Below, piece by piece: positions 1-9,179 of a stretch of 64,000 nucleotides of DNA; position 1 is the stretch's first letter; the number at the start of each line of letters is the position of its first letter. A program made the translations under genes and the position numbers. Source of the stretch: Alteribacter aurantiacus DSM 18675 (GTDB taxonomy: Bacteria > Bacillota > Bacilli > Bacillales > Salisediminibacteriaceae). The notes below the pieces were generated by a model. It made no database searches, was not told the origin of the DNA, and worked only from the letters and a program-made list of their open reading frames with translations. The DNA is taken from contig NZ_KE386941.1 in the NCBI RefSeq assembly GCF_000429705.1, positions 1,240,001 through 1,304,000 of the forward strand. The letters are read 5' to 3'.

Positions 1-324
1 TTTCTCCAAAGGACCACCGGTATGATTGGGTAGTCCTTTTGGGGAGAGTGGTAAAATGGTGTGTTTTATCGAGCGTTGATCCTTATTCGTTTTTTCCACT
101 CGGTTTGAAGGGATTACTGCAGGCTGTTTTTTCTTTTCTTTATGAATCGTTGGTTCAGGGTCAACTGCCGCGATTACTTCTAATTGTTTCTTAGTAAGAA
201 ATCCGAAAAACCCTCCTTTTTCAATTGTCCTTGAATGGAGAATGACAGCATCAGGTCCTAGTTCCTGCTTGATTCGGTTTAAGGCCTCGGGCATATCACA
301 GGCTTGAATTTTTTTTACTTTCAT
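1..324 (-). CDS. flhF: FlhF, SRP-type GTPase for flagellar placement (3' part off window)
   Basis: FlhF is an Ffh/FtsY-family GTPase that helps set flagellar number and position. Only the first 108 codons lie in the window; the gene continues past the left edge, so the GTPase (NG) domain is not visible. The visible part starts MKVKKIQACDMPEAL and contains GPDAVILHSR and KGGFFGF, the conserved N-terminal FlhF pattern, followed by a basic, low-complexity B-domain stretch. Its ATG overlaps the flhA stop by 3 bases (ATGA type), so the two are translationally coupled. The position after flhA is the standard fla/che order. Confidence is high although the gene is partial. Confidence 0.95.
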   Translation of the reverse strand, partial: MKVKKIQACDMPEALNRIKQELGPDAVILHSRTIEKGGFFGFLTKKQLEVIAAVDPEPTIHKEKKKQPAVIPSNRVEKTNKDQRSIKHTILPLSPKGLPNHTGGPLEK

Positions 325-2363
325 ATCCCTTTCACCACCCCAATACTTTGCACTTCAACGTTCGGTTCCAGTTCATTATAAGAAAGAACAGGAACTTGAG
401 GAATATATCGTTCAATGAGATGACGTACATACATTCTCACAGCTGGAGAACATAAAAGAATCGGCATGTACCCCATTTGCTGCATTCTTTCAACCTCTTC
501 CATGATTTGCTCAATAAGAAGTTGAGATCGCTCAGGATCAAGTGCTAAATAGTTGCCATGCTCTGTTTGCTGTACCGAATCTGATATGAGCTTTTCCACT
601 GCTCCACTAACTGTAACGACGTGAAGAGCTTCATTGTCAGGTACGAACTGTTTAGAGATCTGTCTACTTAAACTCTGTCTTACATACTCCGTTAAAAGAG
701 TTGTATCCTTTATCATCTGACCATAGTCAGCAAGGGTTTCAAAGATAATCGGAAGGTTTCGTATGGACACTTTTTCCTTTAACAAGTTACTTAACACTTT
801 CTGCACTTCTCCTATGGTCAAAGGATTTGGTGTTACATCCTCTACCAACGTACTATAGGACTCGTTCAGATGGTCAATAAGTTGCTTCGTTTCCCCACGC
901 CCGACAAGTTCATGCGCGTGATTTTTAACGACTTCCGTTAAGTGTGTTGATACAACAGAAGGGGGATCGACGACTGTATACCCGGATAATTCGGCCTTCT
1001 CTTTTGTTTCCTCTGTAATCCATAAAGCAGGAAGTCCAAATGCGGGTTCGATTGTCTCAATACCAGTAACTGCATCATCATCAACACCAGGACTCATAGC
1101 CATGTAATGATCGAGAAGCAACTCTCCTTTTGCGACTTCACTGCCTTTAATCTTGATTGAATATTCATTCGGCTGAAGCTGGATATTATCCCGTATTCGA
1201 ATGACTGGAACGACCATCCCCATCTCAATTGCCAGTTGTCTTCTTATCATGACGACTCTGTCAAGAAGGTCGCCCCCTTGATTCGTATCTGCCAATGGAA
1301 TTAAACCATATCCAAATTCAAACTCAATCGGATCGACTTGCAATAAACTGACGACACTTTCAGGAGAAGCGAGGTCATCGTCCGGTTCGTTCTCTATATC
1401 CGCTCGTTCTTCTTCTACTTTGCCTCGAGCTTCCTCTCTACTTAAGAAGAACCCGCCTGCACCAAGCATAAGAGCAACCATCGTAGGAATAGGCCAATTA
1501 ATTGGCGTAGCAGCCCCAAGAAGGAAAATGGTAATGCCTGCTACATACATCATTTTCGGATAAGCAAATAGTTGTTTTGTGACATCGTGACCAAGATTCC
1601 CATCTGAAGCTGCACGAGTGACTACTATCCCTGTCGCTGTCGAGATGAGTAAGGCAGGGATTTGACTCACAAGACCATCCCCTACTGTTAACAGGGTGTA
1701 CTTGTCAGCAGCCGCCGCAAGGGGCATCCCTTCTTGTAGCATTCCAATCACGAGACCAAAAATAATATTAATAATCACTATCACAATCCCGGCTATAGCG
1801 TCTCCTTTTACGAATTTACTTGCTCCATCCATTGAGCCGTAGAAATCAGCTTCTTGCTCAATTTTCTTTCTCCGTTCTTTAGCTTCAATATCGGATATCA
1901 TTCCTGCATTTAAGTCTGCATCAATACTCATCTGTTTACCTGGCATGGCATCGAGGGTGAACCTGGCTCCTACTTCAGATACTCTTTCTGCACCTTTGGT
2001 AATCACGACAAACTGGATTACCACAAGAATGATAAAAATAACGAATCCTACTAATGCATTACCTCCTACAACAAAGGAACCGAATGTTTCGATAACATTC
2101 CCTGCATCACCATGATTACCAAGTATGGCTCTTGTCGTAGACACGTTTAGTCCCAATCGAAATAGAGTAACAAGTAACAGCAGTGTTGGAAAAATGGAAA
2201 ACTGCAATGCTTCCTTTGTATTCATAGCAACTAATATAATCAGAAGCGCCAATGAGATATTAATGATGATTAAAAAATCTATGATGCCTGTAGGCAAAGG
2301 AATAATTAACATGATAACAATCGTTATTACCCCTAATAAAACGGTTAAATCCCTAGGTGCCAT
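321..2363 (-). CDS. flhA: FlhA, flagellar type III export gate protein
   Basis: FlhA forms the nonameric ring of the flagellar export gate and binds export substrates and chaperones. The 680 residues match the usual family length. The N-terminal half holds about eight hydrophobic segments, beginning TVLLGVITIVIMLIIPLP, with the conserved cytoplasmic FHIPEP-family loop around RFTLDAMPGKQMSIDADL (about residues 137-154). The C-terminal half is the soluble substrate-docking domain. The start has a good ribosome site (AAGGAG, 8 bases away). It lies 23 bases downstream of flhB and overlaps flhF. Nothing unusual was seen. Confidence 0.97.
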   Translation of the reverse strand: MAPRDLTVLLGVITIVIMLIIPLPTGIIDFLIIINISLALLIILVAMNTKEALQFSIFPTLLLLVTLFRLGLNVSTTRAILGNHGDAGNVIETFGSFVVGGNALVGFVIFIILVVIQFVVITKGAERVSEVGARFTLDAMPGKQMSIDADLNAGMISDIEAKERRKKIEQEADFYGSMDGASKFVKGDAIAGIVIVIINIIFGLVIGMLQEGMPLAAAADKYTLLTVGDGLVSQIPALLISTATGIVVTRAASDGNLGHDVTKQLFAYPKMMYVAGITIFLLGAATPINWPIPTMVALMLGAGGFFLSREEARGKVEEERADIENEPDDDLASPESVVSLLQVDPIEFEFGYGLIPLADTNQGGDLLDRVVMIRRQLAIEMGMVVPVIRIRDNIQLQPNEYSIKIKGSEVAKGELLLDHYMAMSPGVDDDAVTGIETIEPAFGLPALWITEETKEKAELSGYTVVDPPSVVSTHLTEVVKNHAHELVGRGETKQLIDHLNESYSTLVEDVTPNPLTIGEVQKVLSNLLKEKVSIRNLPIIFETLADYGQMIKDTTLLTEYVRQSLSRQISKQFVPDNEALHVVTVSGAVEKLISDSVQQTEHGNYLALDPERSQLLIEQIMEEVERMQQMGYMPILLCSPAVRMYVRHLIERYIPQVPVLSYNELEPNVEVQSIGVVKGI

Positions 2364-2386
2364 TGCACTTCTCCTTTTCTTTGCAC

Positions 2387-3472
2387 TTACTGACCTGCTT
2401 GTTTATTTAAACGGTAAACGTAAGCCAAAATCTCCGCTACAGCTTTAAACAGCTCTTCAGGCACTTCTTGGCCGATATCCGCTTGGGCGTATAGGGCTCT
2501 GGCCAGAGGGCGGTTTTCTACTGTAATGACGTCGTTATTTTTGGCAATCCCGATTAACTTCAGTGCTACATAATCAACACCTTTAGCCGTGATGACTGGT
2601 GCTTCCATATTGCCTTCATCATACTTCAAGGCAACTGCATAGTGGGTCGGATTCGTGATGACGACATCCGCCTTTGGTACTTCTTGCATCATCCTGCTTG
2701 TTGCCAATTGCCGTTGTTTTTCTTTCATTCTCGATTTAATGAGAGGATCACCCTCACTTTTCTTATGTTCATCTTTCACATCTTGCTTTGACATACGAAT
2801 GTTTTTTTCATGATCATACTTTTGGTACAAATAATCCAAGATACCTAAAAAAATGAGGAGTAATGCCACAGCGAGTCCCATGATAACGGTTAGAGAGCCA
2901 ATCATTGTAGCACTGTCACCAACGGAATATAAACCGAGTGACAGAATATCATCCACATAAATCCAAATGATGGTAAAGGTGACGATTCCCACAAGACTGA
3001 TCTTGAGCATGCTCTTAAGAAATTCAACTAAAGCTCTAACTGAGTAAATTCGTTTAAACCCTTGAATCGGGTCCATTTTACTGAGCTTCATCTTAATGGC
3101 CTCCGGTGCAAACAAGAAGCCGACTTGCATATAATTGCTTATAATGGCACCGATCATGGCTACAAACATAATCGGACCTACAATCCATACTACTTCCATC
3201 GTCAGGTCAAGGAACAATGCCTGAACATTTCTTTCTGTCAGTTCAAGAGTTAGTAAATGTTCAAATGTATAAGAACTCATTTTAAATAAGCGCTCTGATG
3301 CGTAACTTCCAATTAACCATAAAAATAAAAAAACAAATAATAAGATAATAGCTGTGTTTACATCAGAACTTTTAGCTACTTGCCCTTTTTTGCGAGAATC
3401 TTGTTTTTTCTTCGGTGACGCTTTTTCGGTCTTCTCTTGGGAGAAGAACATCAGATCGGCAGTAAGGTACAT
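2387..3472 (-). CDS. flhB: FlhB, export substrate-specificity switch
   Basis: FlhB is the export-gate component that switches secretion from rod/hook to filament substrates after self-cleavage. The 361-residue protein has a basic N-terminus (SQEKTEKASPKKK), four hydrophobic segments in the first ~210 residues, and a soluble C-terminal domain with the autocleavage motif NPTH at about residues 274-277 (N|PTH). The C-terminal part after the cleavage point is closely mirrored by the separate small gene ylqH at 32053-32331. It starts 3 bases after the fliR stop. Length and motifs are typical. Confidence 0.97.
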   Translation of the reverse strand: MYLTADLMFFSQEKTEKASPKKKQDSRKKGQVAKSSDVNTAIILLFVFLFLWLIGSYASERLFKMSSYTFEHLLTLELTERNVQALFLDLTMEVVWIVGPIMFVAMIGAIISNYMQVGFLFAPEAIKMKLSKMDPIQGFKRIYSVRALVEFLKSMLKISLVGIVTFTIIWIYVDDILSLGLYSVGDSATMIGSLTVIMGLAVALLLIFLGILDYLYQKYDHEKNIRMSKQDVKDEHKKSEGDPLIKSRMKEKQRQLATSRMMQEVPKADVVITNPTHYAVALKYDEGNMEAPVITAKGVDYVALKLIGIAKNNDVITVENRPLARALYAQADIGQEVPEELFKAVAEILAYVYRLNKQAGQ

Positions 3473-3475
3473 GTG

Positions 3476-4252
3476 CTAAAACCCTCCATAAAGCTCAAGT
3501 AACACTCTCATCGTTGCAATCATCGTCTCAATCAAATGACTCACGAGAATAAAAAACGGACCCATGACAAGAAAAAGCATTAAAAAACCAGCAATAATTT
3601 TAAGTGGCAGTCCCACTACAAAGACATTGACTTGTGGCACTGTTCTTGAAACCATTCCTAATGCTACATCAACTAGAAAGAGGCTTCCGACAATAGGCAT
3701 CGCCATTTGAAAGGCGAGCATAAACATCGTATTCATACTTGTGACAACATGCATAACCACTCCCTTATCTCCTAAAGGAAGCGTTGGCTGATCGAGAGGT
3801 ACAAATTGATAGCTATAAAACACCCCGTCAATCAATAAATGATGCGCATTTGTTGCCAGCATGAATAACAGTGCAAATGTATAGAGATAGCCTCCTGTCA
3901 TTGGACTTTGAGCACCAGTTTGGGGGTCAATGACATTCGCAATCATAAACCCCATCTTTATGTCGATAAACCCACCTGCTACCTGTATCGCATATAAAAC
4001 AAGAGAAGCCACAAAGCCGATCGTTAGTCCAACGAGTGCCTCTTTTATGATCAAGGTAAAAAAAAGAGCGTCTATCTCAATCACAGGCCACTCATAAGCA
4101 AAAAATACAATCCACGCCATGAAAAACGAGAATCCTACCTTATACATGGACGGGACGTTTTGATACGAAAAAAGAGGAAGGGTAATCACGAAAGCAGACA
4201 TTCTCACTAAAACAAGAAGGTATGCAGGGAACCACTCAAGTAAATCAATCAT
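3476..4252 (-). CDS. fliR: FliR, flagellar export gate membrane protein
   Basis: FliR is one of the three core pore proteins (FliP/Q/R) of the flagellar type III export gate. The 258-residue product is almost wholly hydrophobic, with about six membrane segments and the conserved region GFMIANVIDPQTGAQSP (about residues 102-118), typical of FliR. It lies 4 bases after fliQ and 3 bases before flhB in the standard order. The start ATG at 4252 fits the family N-terminus. No oddities were seen. Confidence 0.96.
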   Translation of the reverse strand: MIDLLEWFPAYLLVLVRMSAFVITLPLFSYQNVPSMYKVGFSFFMAWIVFFAYEWPVIEIDALFFTLIIKEALVGLTIGFVASLVLYAIQVAGGFIDIKMGFMIANVIDPQTGAQSPMTGGYLYTFALLFMLATNAHHLLIDGVFYSYQFVPLDQPTLPLGDKGVVMHVVTSMNTMFMLAFQMAMPIVGSLFLVDVALGMVSRTVPQVNVFVVGLPLKIIAGFLMLFLVMGPFFILVSHLIETMIATMRVLLELYGGF

Positions 4253-4256
4253 TCTA

Positions 4257-4526
4257 TTACCCTATGTATAGATGTAAATTGGAAAAGATATCTTCAGTAA
4301 ATGAAAGAATGACATCCAACATCCAAGGTCCGAATATGACTAAACCTAAAAATACACCTACAATCTTTGGAATAAACGCCAAGGTTTGTTCTTGTATTTG
4401 AGTGGTTGCTTGAAACACGCTGACTAGTAAACCTATTCCTAATGCAAGAATTAATAAAGGACCAGCTACTAAAAGTACCGTGAATACCCCACGTTCTGCT
4501 AATGATATAACCATTTCTGAACTCAC
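4257..4526 (-). CDS. fliQ: FliQ, flagellar export gate membrane protein
   Basis: FliQ is a small two-helix subunit of the export pore with FliP and FliR. It has 89 residues, with two hydrophobic helices around residues 16-38 and 52-76 and the conserved loop FQATTQIQEQTLAFIPK between them. I use the GTG at 4526 because GAGGTG sits 6 bases upstream; the first in-frame ATG (residue 5) lacks such a site. It is located between fliP and fliR, as expected. Confidence 0.96.
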   Translation of the reverse strand: MSSEMVISLAERGVFTVLLVAGPLLILALGIGLLVSVFQATTQIQEQTLAFIPKIVGVFLGLVIFGPWMLDVILSFTEDIFSNLHLYIG

Positions 4527-4542
4527 GTTTCACACCTCAGTT

Positions 4543-5211
4543 TTAAAAGCTTAATAATAATGAACGAATAACCAAATGCCATCCATCCACCATGACAAAT
4601 AACAAAATTTTAAATGGTAAAGCAATCATTACTGGTGGTAGCATCATCATTCCCATGGCCATGAGAACACTTGCTACGACCATATCAATGATCAAAAAAG
4701 GGACAAAGATCATAAAGCCGATTTGAAACGCCGTTTTTAGCTCACTTATAGCAAATGCGGGAACAAGTGCAGTAAGAGGAATATCGTCCAAACTTTCAGG
4801 ACGATCCAACCCCTGATAACCCATAAACAATGCCAAGTCTTTTTCTCGCGTGTGGTGGGCCATAAACTCTTTAATAGGTCCAGCTGCAGCTTCAAATGCC
4901 TCTTCTTGTGTTACCTCCTCGTTAAAGAGAGGCTGAAGAGCTTCTTCATTTATATCCTGAAACACAGGTGCCATTACAAAAAACGTAATGAACAAAGCAA
5001 GTCCAATAAGGACCTGGTTTGGAGGCATTTGCTGAGTTGCAAGACCAGTTCGCACAAAACTTAGAACGATAATGACACGAGTAAAACAGGTCATTAAAAT
5101 AAGAAAGCTCGGCGCCAACGTCAGCACTGTTAATAGTAATAACAGTTGGATCGTAGATGTTAAATTCTCAGGTTCATCACTAAAGATGTCTAATGCCGGG
5201 ATCTCAAGCAT
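4543..5211 (-). CDS. fliP: FliP, flagellar export gate membrane protein
   Basis: FliP is the main subunit of the export pore. The 222-residue protein carries the conserved stretches TCFTRVIIVLSFVRTGLATQ (about 41-60) and FQIGFMIFVPFLIIDMVV (about 162-179), with four membrane helices and the periplasmic loop between them. The ATG overlaps the fliO stop (TAATG), so translation is coupled. There is no obvious long cleavable signal peptide ahead of the first helix, as usual in Bacillus FliP. Confidence 0.97.
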   Translation of the reverse strand: MLEIPALDIFSDEPENLTSTIQLLLLLTVLTLAPSFLILMTCFTRVIIVLSFVRTGLATQQMPPNQVLIGLALFITFFVMAPVFQDINEEALQPLFNEEVTQEEAFEAAAGPIKEFMAHHTREKDLALFMGYQGLDRPESLDDIPLTALVPAFAISELKTAFQIGFMIFVPFLIIDMVVASVLMAMGMMMLPPVMIALPFKILLFVMVDGWHLVIRSLLLSF

Positions 5212-5873
5212 TACTTTTTCTCCTTCAATGTCGTGTGAAGTTTATTGTGAGTGTCTTTTACACTCTTTAAATTCTCATTGAGCATAGATGAAAAAGAATG
5301 TTTTGTATCTTTTTTAGCGTTAAACGACTGCCTTAACCAATGACTTGCTTTATTAAGAGGGATGTCGAATGCGTCTTGAGGTCGATGATCTTCAAGTAGT
5401 TTATCAACTTCTTGTTTATCCGAAATCTCTTTTAGCAATTGGACGTTCTCTCCCACTCCTACAATAAGAATTCTCTCCCCTACTTGAATGAGTTGAACAG
5501 AACGATTGGGACCTATATTTACACCACCTGCATTCTTAATGGCTGAATGAGCTTGGTGTGCCATATTTCGTTTATTAAATAGTTTTAAAAGCCCATAAAT
5601 AAGTGCAATGACGACACCTAAAGCCACGAACATTTGAAATAACATCCCAATGTAACTTTGTTCATTTTGAGACGTTTGAACAAGCGTTTCATTATCCTGT
5701 TGGTTTTGTGATATTGGTGAGTCGTAACCATCCATTAGACCCTCTGTTACAGAACGATTGCTATCCCCAAAACCTTCTTCACTAAACACATTTTCCGGTA
5801 ACAAGAAAATAGAAGTTACAAACCATAAAACTACAAACCATTTCATCTTCAACTGATTTTGCACACCAATCAT
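5211..5873 (-). CDS. fliO: FliO/FliZ, export gate assembly protein
   Basis: FliO (called FliZ in B. subtilis) helps assemble the FliP ring. The 220-residue product begins with a signal-peptide-like hydrophobic segment (FVVLWFVTSIFLLP, about residues 13-26), then a polar, presumably extracytoplasmic stretch. A transmembrane helix follows (IGMLFQMFVALGVVIALIYG, about 75-94), then a cytoplasmic FliO-type domain around VGENVQLLKEISD. Start and stop overlap cheY and fliP (TAATG at both junctions). Sequence conservation in this family is weak, so position in the operon carries much of the evidence. Confidence 0.88.
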   Translation of the reverse strand: MIGVQNQLKMKWFVVLWFVTSIFLLPENVFSEEGFGDSNRSVTEGLMDGYDSPISQNQQDNETLVQTSQNEQSYIGMLFQMFVALGVVIALIYGLLKLFNKRNMAHQAHSAIKNAGGVNIGPNRSVQLIQVGERILIVGVGENVQLLKEISDKQEVDKLLEDHRPQDAFDIPLNKASHWLRQSFNAKKDTKHSFSSMLNENLKSVKDTHNKLHTTLKEKK

Positions 5874-6235
5874 TATCCTAACGTTTTGCCTATGGCTTCC
5901 AACACTCGTTCTGCTTGAAATGGCTTAACGATGAAGTCCTTAGCCCCTGCTTGAATGGCGTCAATCACCATCGCTTGCTGTCCCATAGCAGAGCACATGA
6001 TCACTTTCGCATCTCCATCAAAACCTCGAATCTCTTTAAGTGCTGTAATTCCATCCATCTCAGGCATCGTAATGTCCATTGTTACTAGGTCTGGCTTATG
6101 CTCTTTGTAAAGAGAGACAGCTTGTTGCCCATCTTGTGCCTCTGCAACTACTTCATAATTGTTTTTAGTTAAGATATCTTTTATCATCATTCTCATAAAC
6201 GCCGCATCATCTACTACTAATACTCTTGCACCCAT
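5873..6235 (-). CDS. cheY: CheY, chemotaxis response regulator
   Basis: CheY is the single-domain receiver that, when phosphorylated by CheA, binds FliM and alters motor rotation. The 120 residues form only a REC domain: acidic pair D9/D10, phospho-acceptor D54 (in LVTMDITMPEMDG), a conserved S/T-position residue near CSAMG, and K104 (VKPF). Its location between fliY and fliO is the Bacillus arrangement. The start ATG has a GGGGGT site 7 bases upstream. Confidence 0.97.
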   Translation of the reverse strand: MGARVLVVDDAAFMRMMIKDILTKNNYEVVAEAQDGQQAVSLYKEHKPDLVTMDITMPEMDGITALKEIRGFDGDAKVIMCSAMGQQAMVIDAIQAGAKDFIVKPFQAERVLEAIGKTLG

Positions 6236-6259
6236 TATTGGTACCCCCTGTAAAATAAC

Positions 6260-7438
6260 TTATTTTAATTTATTGATTCTATCTCGTTGACTAACAATGT
6301 CTGTCACTCGAACGCCAAAGTTTTCATCAATAACAACTACTTCTCCTTTGGCAATCAGTTTTTGATTGACCAGTACATCCACCGGTTCTCCGGCGAGCTT
6401 ATCCAATTCAATAATTGACCCTTGTGAAAGCTCCAATATGTCTTTGATCGATCTTTTCGTTCGACCTAATTCCACTGTCACTTCCAAAGGAATATCAAGG
6501 AGCATATCCAAATTTTTAACTTCAGTCGTGTGGCTCCTTCCTTCTTCCACCCCGAACTCACTAAACGCTACTGGTGCAACATCCGCTGTTCGTTGTGTAA
6601 GGTTGCCCGACGAGTAATCAAGTGTTTCAGATTCATAAGAAGGCTCTTGCTCCTCTGCAAGCCCCGGTGAAGGTTTCACTTCTCTTGGTATTTCAGGTTG
6701 TTGAGGAGAGGACTCTGTACTCAATTCATTTGAAGCTGCTACTTCAATTGAATCTAATCCCGGATTCATAAGCTCTTCCACCATTTCTTTTGCAAACGAA
6801 ATACTAACTAATTGCATCATCTTGGAGTCAATTAATTCCCCCACTTTTAAGTGGAATGAAATATTTCCCAATACATCTCCATCGGGCATTTGGTTCAATC
6901 CTATGTTTTCAGACAAATCTAACAGATCGATTCCTGGTGGGGAAATGTCTACTCGCTTATTAAAAATGGTAGACATGGATGTTGACGCCGAGCCCATCAT
7001 TTGGTTCATGGCCTCTTGAACTGCACTAATATGCATATCGGATAAGTTTTTGTCAGGATTTAGACCGTCTCCCCCAAGCATAAGATCAGCAATAATTGCA
7101 GCATCAGTCGTCTTTATGACCATAAGGTTTACACCTTCAAATCCTGTCGTATACTTCACATGGACGGCTACATGCGGTTGGGGAAATTCCTCGTCAAGAT
7201 TTTCCTTTCTAATTACCGTTACTTTCGGTGTTGTAATATCGACCTTTTCGTTTAGAAGAGTGGATAAAGCTGTGGCTGCACTTCCAAAGGAGATGTTGCC
7301 GATTTCTCCAAGAGCATCCTGCTCGATACCGGACAAGTAATCTTCTGTTACAATACCTTGAGTGCCATCAGATTTAGTCTCATTCATACCATTTAACAAA
7401 GCATTTATCTCTTCTTGGCTTAACATATCATCAGTCAA
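6260..7438 (-). CDS. fliY: FliY, motor switch phosphatase (CheC-FliN fusion)
   Basis: FliY is the Gram-positive switch protein that both builds the C-ring and dephosphorylates CheY-P. The 392-residue protein starts with a FliM-like CheY-binding motif (MLSQEEINALLNG) and then carries two CheC-type phosphatase repeats. These show the EIGNISFGSAATALSTL (about 40-56) and AVQEAMNQMMGSASTSMST segments. A Pro/Glu/Ser-rich linker (about 225-290) leads to a C-terminal SpoA/FliN domain (LEVTVELGRTKRSIKDIL onward). It overlaps fliM by 8 bases. The acidic linker is slightly longer than I would expect but not abnormal. Confidence 0.96.
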   Translation of the reverse strand: MTDDMLSQEEINALLNGMNETKSDGTQGIVTEDYLSGIEQDALGEIGNISFGSAATALSTLLNEKVDITTPKVTVIRKENLDEEFPQPHVAVHVKYTTGFEGVNLMVIKTTDAAIIADLMLGGDGLNPDKNLSDMHISAVQEAMNQMMGSASTSMSTIFNKRVDISPPGIDLLDLSENIGLNQMPDGDVLGNISFHLKVGELIDSKMMQLVSISFAKEMVEELMNPGLDSIEVAASNELSTESSPQQPEIPREVKPSPGLAEEQEPSYESETLDYSSGNLTQRTADVAPVAFSEFGVEEGRSHTTEVKNLDMLLDIPLEVTVELGRTKRSIKDILELSQGSIIELDKLAGEPVDVLVNQKLIAKGEVVVIDENFGVRVTDIVSQRDRINKLK

Positions 7439-8432
7439 TGTGTTCTCCCTCCCCTATTTTTTCTGTAATTTGAACAGCCATGTTCTTCTTTTGTCTACCT
7501 GGTTGAGCCAGAAATTTAGGTTCATCCCCCACGCATACGGTTAAAGGGGAATCCGTTTGTTGGTTGAGCTCAATCACATCGTGTTTATCCAATTGCAAAA
7601 ATTCTTGAATGGTAATGGAAGAACGGCCCAGCTCCACACTGATTGGTAGAAATGCTTTTTTCACATTCTTTTTTAACGATTCTTCTTCAAACGGTAGCCG
7701 TTCTTTATGTTTTTCTTGCATCCAAAGATGTACACTCAGTTTGGGAAGCAAGTGTTCGATAACCAGATGAGGCAAACAGAAATTAATCATTCCTGAAGCT
7801 TCTCCTATCAATGTTTCCAAAGAAATGACAACGACTGTTTCATTTGGGGAAACCAACTGAAGAAATTGAGGATTCTCCTCAAGTTCCTCCATCACGGGGT
7901 TAAACGCTTCAATGGATTTCCACGCTTCTTGATAGGTGTACAACATCTTTTGAAAAAGTTGTGAAATAATCTTTGTTTCGATTTCGGTTAAACCTTCGCT
8001 CTTGTTAAGGGCTTCTCCCTTCCCTCCAAGCAACCGATCGAGCATGGCATAGGCAACATTCGGATTTACTTCCATTAATAGCCGACCATCCATAGGGATG
8101 GGTTCGAATACGGTTAAAATTGTTCTTCTCGGAACAGAACGAATAAATTCTTCATATGGAAGTTGATCCACAGAAGCTACACTCATCTGAACATACGTTC
8201 TTAACTGAGCTGACATCTGAGTCGTAAGTAAGCGCGAAAAGTTCTCATGAAGCCTAGTCAAACCACGAACTTGATCTTTGGAAAAACGAAGGGCTCTCTT
8301 AAAATCATATGTACGTATTCTTTTTTTTGCGTCTTCTCTTTTTAACTCGTCTGCATCCATCTCACCCGTAGATATGGCCGAGAGAAGGGCATCAATTTCC
8401 CCTTGTGATAATACATCCGCCAAAACCTTCAC
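7431..8432 (-). CDS. fliM: FliM, flagellar motor switch protein
   Basis: FliM is the C-ring protein that receives CheY-P. The 333 residues show the N-terminal CheY-binding motif (LSQGEIDALLSAI, about 8-20) and the FliM middle domain with RLHENFSRLLTTQMSA. The C-terminal SpoA-type domain (ISVELGRSSITIQEFL) ends the protein. A basic tail follows. It lies between fliL and fliY with the usual spacing; the start at 8432 encodes MKVLADVLSQ. No anomalies. Confidence 0.96.
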   Translation of the reverse strand: MKVLADVLSQGEIDALLSAISTGEMDADELKREDAKKRIRTYDFKRALRFSKDQVRGLTRLHENFSRLLTTQMSAQLRTYVQMSVASVDQLPYEEFIRSVPRRTILTVFEPIPMDGRLLMEVNPNVAYAMLDRLLGGKGEALNKSEGLTEIETKIISQLFQKMLYTYQEAWKSIEAFNPVMEELEENPQFLQLVSPNETVVVISLETLIGEASGMINFCLPHLVIEHLLPKLSVHLWMQEKHKERLPFEEESLKKNVKKAFLPISVELGRSSITIQEFLQLDKHDVIELNQQTDSPLTVCVGDEPKFLAQPGRQKKNMAVQITEKIGEGEHID

Positions 8433-8455
8433 CTGCCTTGTTTACCTGTGCTACT

Positions 8456-8887
8456 TTACTGTATAATACGCTCTCTTAAATACACGTTTTCTACAGCACC
8501 TGTGTCTAGTAGGTTATTAAAATACGTAATCAATTCTTGTTCCAGTTCAATGATCGAATCTGAACCTTTAAAGTCACTTGCACTTCGATCGGCTAATACT
8601 CTTATAATGATATTTTCAACTTGAAAATCTCGTTTTTCGAATTCTTCTTTTGCGTCATCGCTATCGAGTTGAATCACAAATTTTGTTCTAATCACATTGT
8701 TTGACAACAGGTTTGTTGTAATTTCATCCGTTTCAACACTCCATTTAATCATCTCTTCAATAGAGGGTTTTGAATCTGCAACTGTAGGACTTTCAAATTG
8801 GGTAATGATGACCAACCCTAAAACACCGATTAACGTTAAAGTAGTCAACATAATGACCATAATATTTACTAAGCGATTTTTAAACAT
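8456..8887 (-). CDS. fliL: FliL, basal-body-associated stator protein
   Basis: FliL is a single-pass membrane protein next to the stator that supports motor function. The 143-residue product has a basic N-terminus, one transmembrane helix (IMVIMLTTLTLIGVLGLVII, residues 9-28) and an extracytoplasmic FliL domain with TNLLSNNVIRTKFVIQLD. The ATG follows a GAGG site located in the end of the preceding small gene, from which it is separated by no bases. Confidence 0.94.
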   Translation of the reverse strand: MFKNRLVNIMVIMLTTLTLIGVLGLVIITQFESPTVADSKPSIEEMIKWSVETDEITTNLLSNNVIRTKFVIQLDSDDAKEEFEKRDFQVENIIIRVLADRSASDFKGSDSIIELEQELITYFNNLLDTGAVENVYLRERIIQ

Positions 8888-9115
8888 TTAGTTTTTCCTC
8901 ACCTCGTCCCAATTCATCATTGCCGTATTGAAAGTAAGGCCTGCTTCTTTATAAAAGTCTAAGATCTTTTTTGTTAAGTCTTCTTTTGATTCCTTCACTA
9001 CAATCGCTTTTCCATTAATCAATGTAATCGTAGTATCCGGTAAGGTGTGAATTTGTTCAATAAGCAGTGCATTTAATATAAACTTATCGTTATTTAATCG
9101 TGTGAGCTCTACCAT
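8888..9115 (-). CDS. swrD: SwrD/FlbD family small flagellar protein
   Basis: This 75-residue protein belongs to the FlbD family (YlzI/SwrD in B. subtilis), which raises flagellar motor power and is needed for swarming there. Typical features are LTRLNNDKFILNALLIEQI at the N-terminus and TITLINGKAIVVKES in the middle. It lies between flgE and fliL, the B. subtilis position. The best Shine-Dalgarno (AGGAGGG) is 14 bases from this ATG and instead sits ideally for an out-of-frame four-codon minicistron whose stop overlaps this start. Confidence 0.92.
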   Translation of the reverse strand: MVELTRLNNDKFILNALLIEQIHTLPDTTITLINGKAIVVKESKEDLTKKILDFYKEAGLTFNTAMMNWDEVRKN

Positions 9116-9179
9116 AAGATCATTGTTACCCTCCTTCTATACAGCCGCCCTAAGGATTGACCAAAGGGCGACTCTTTCT

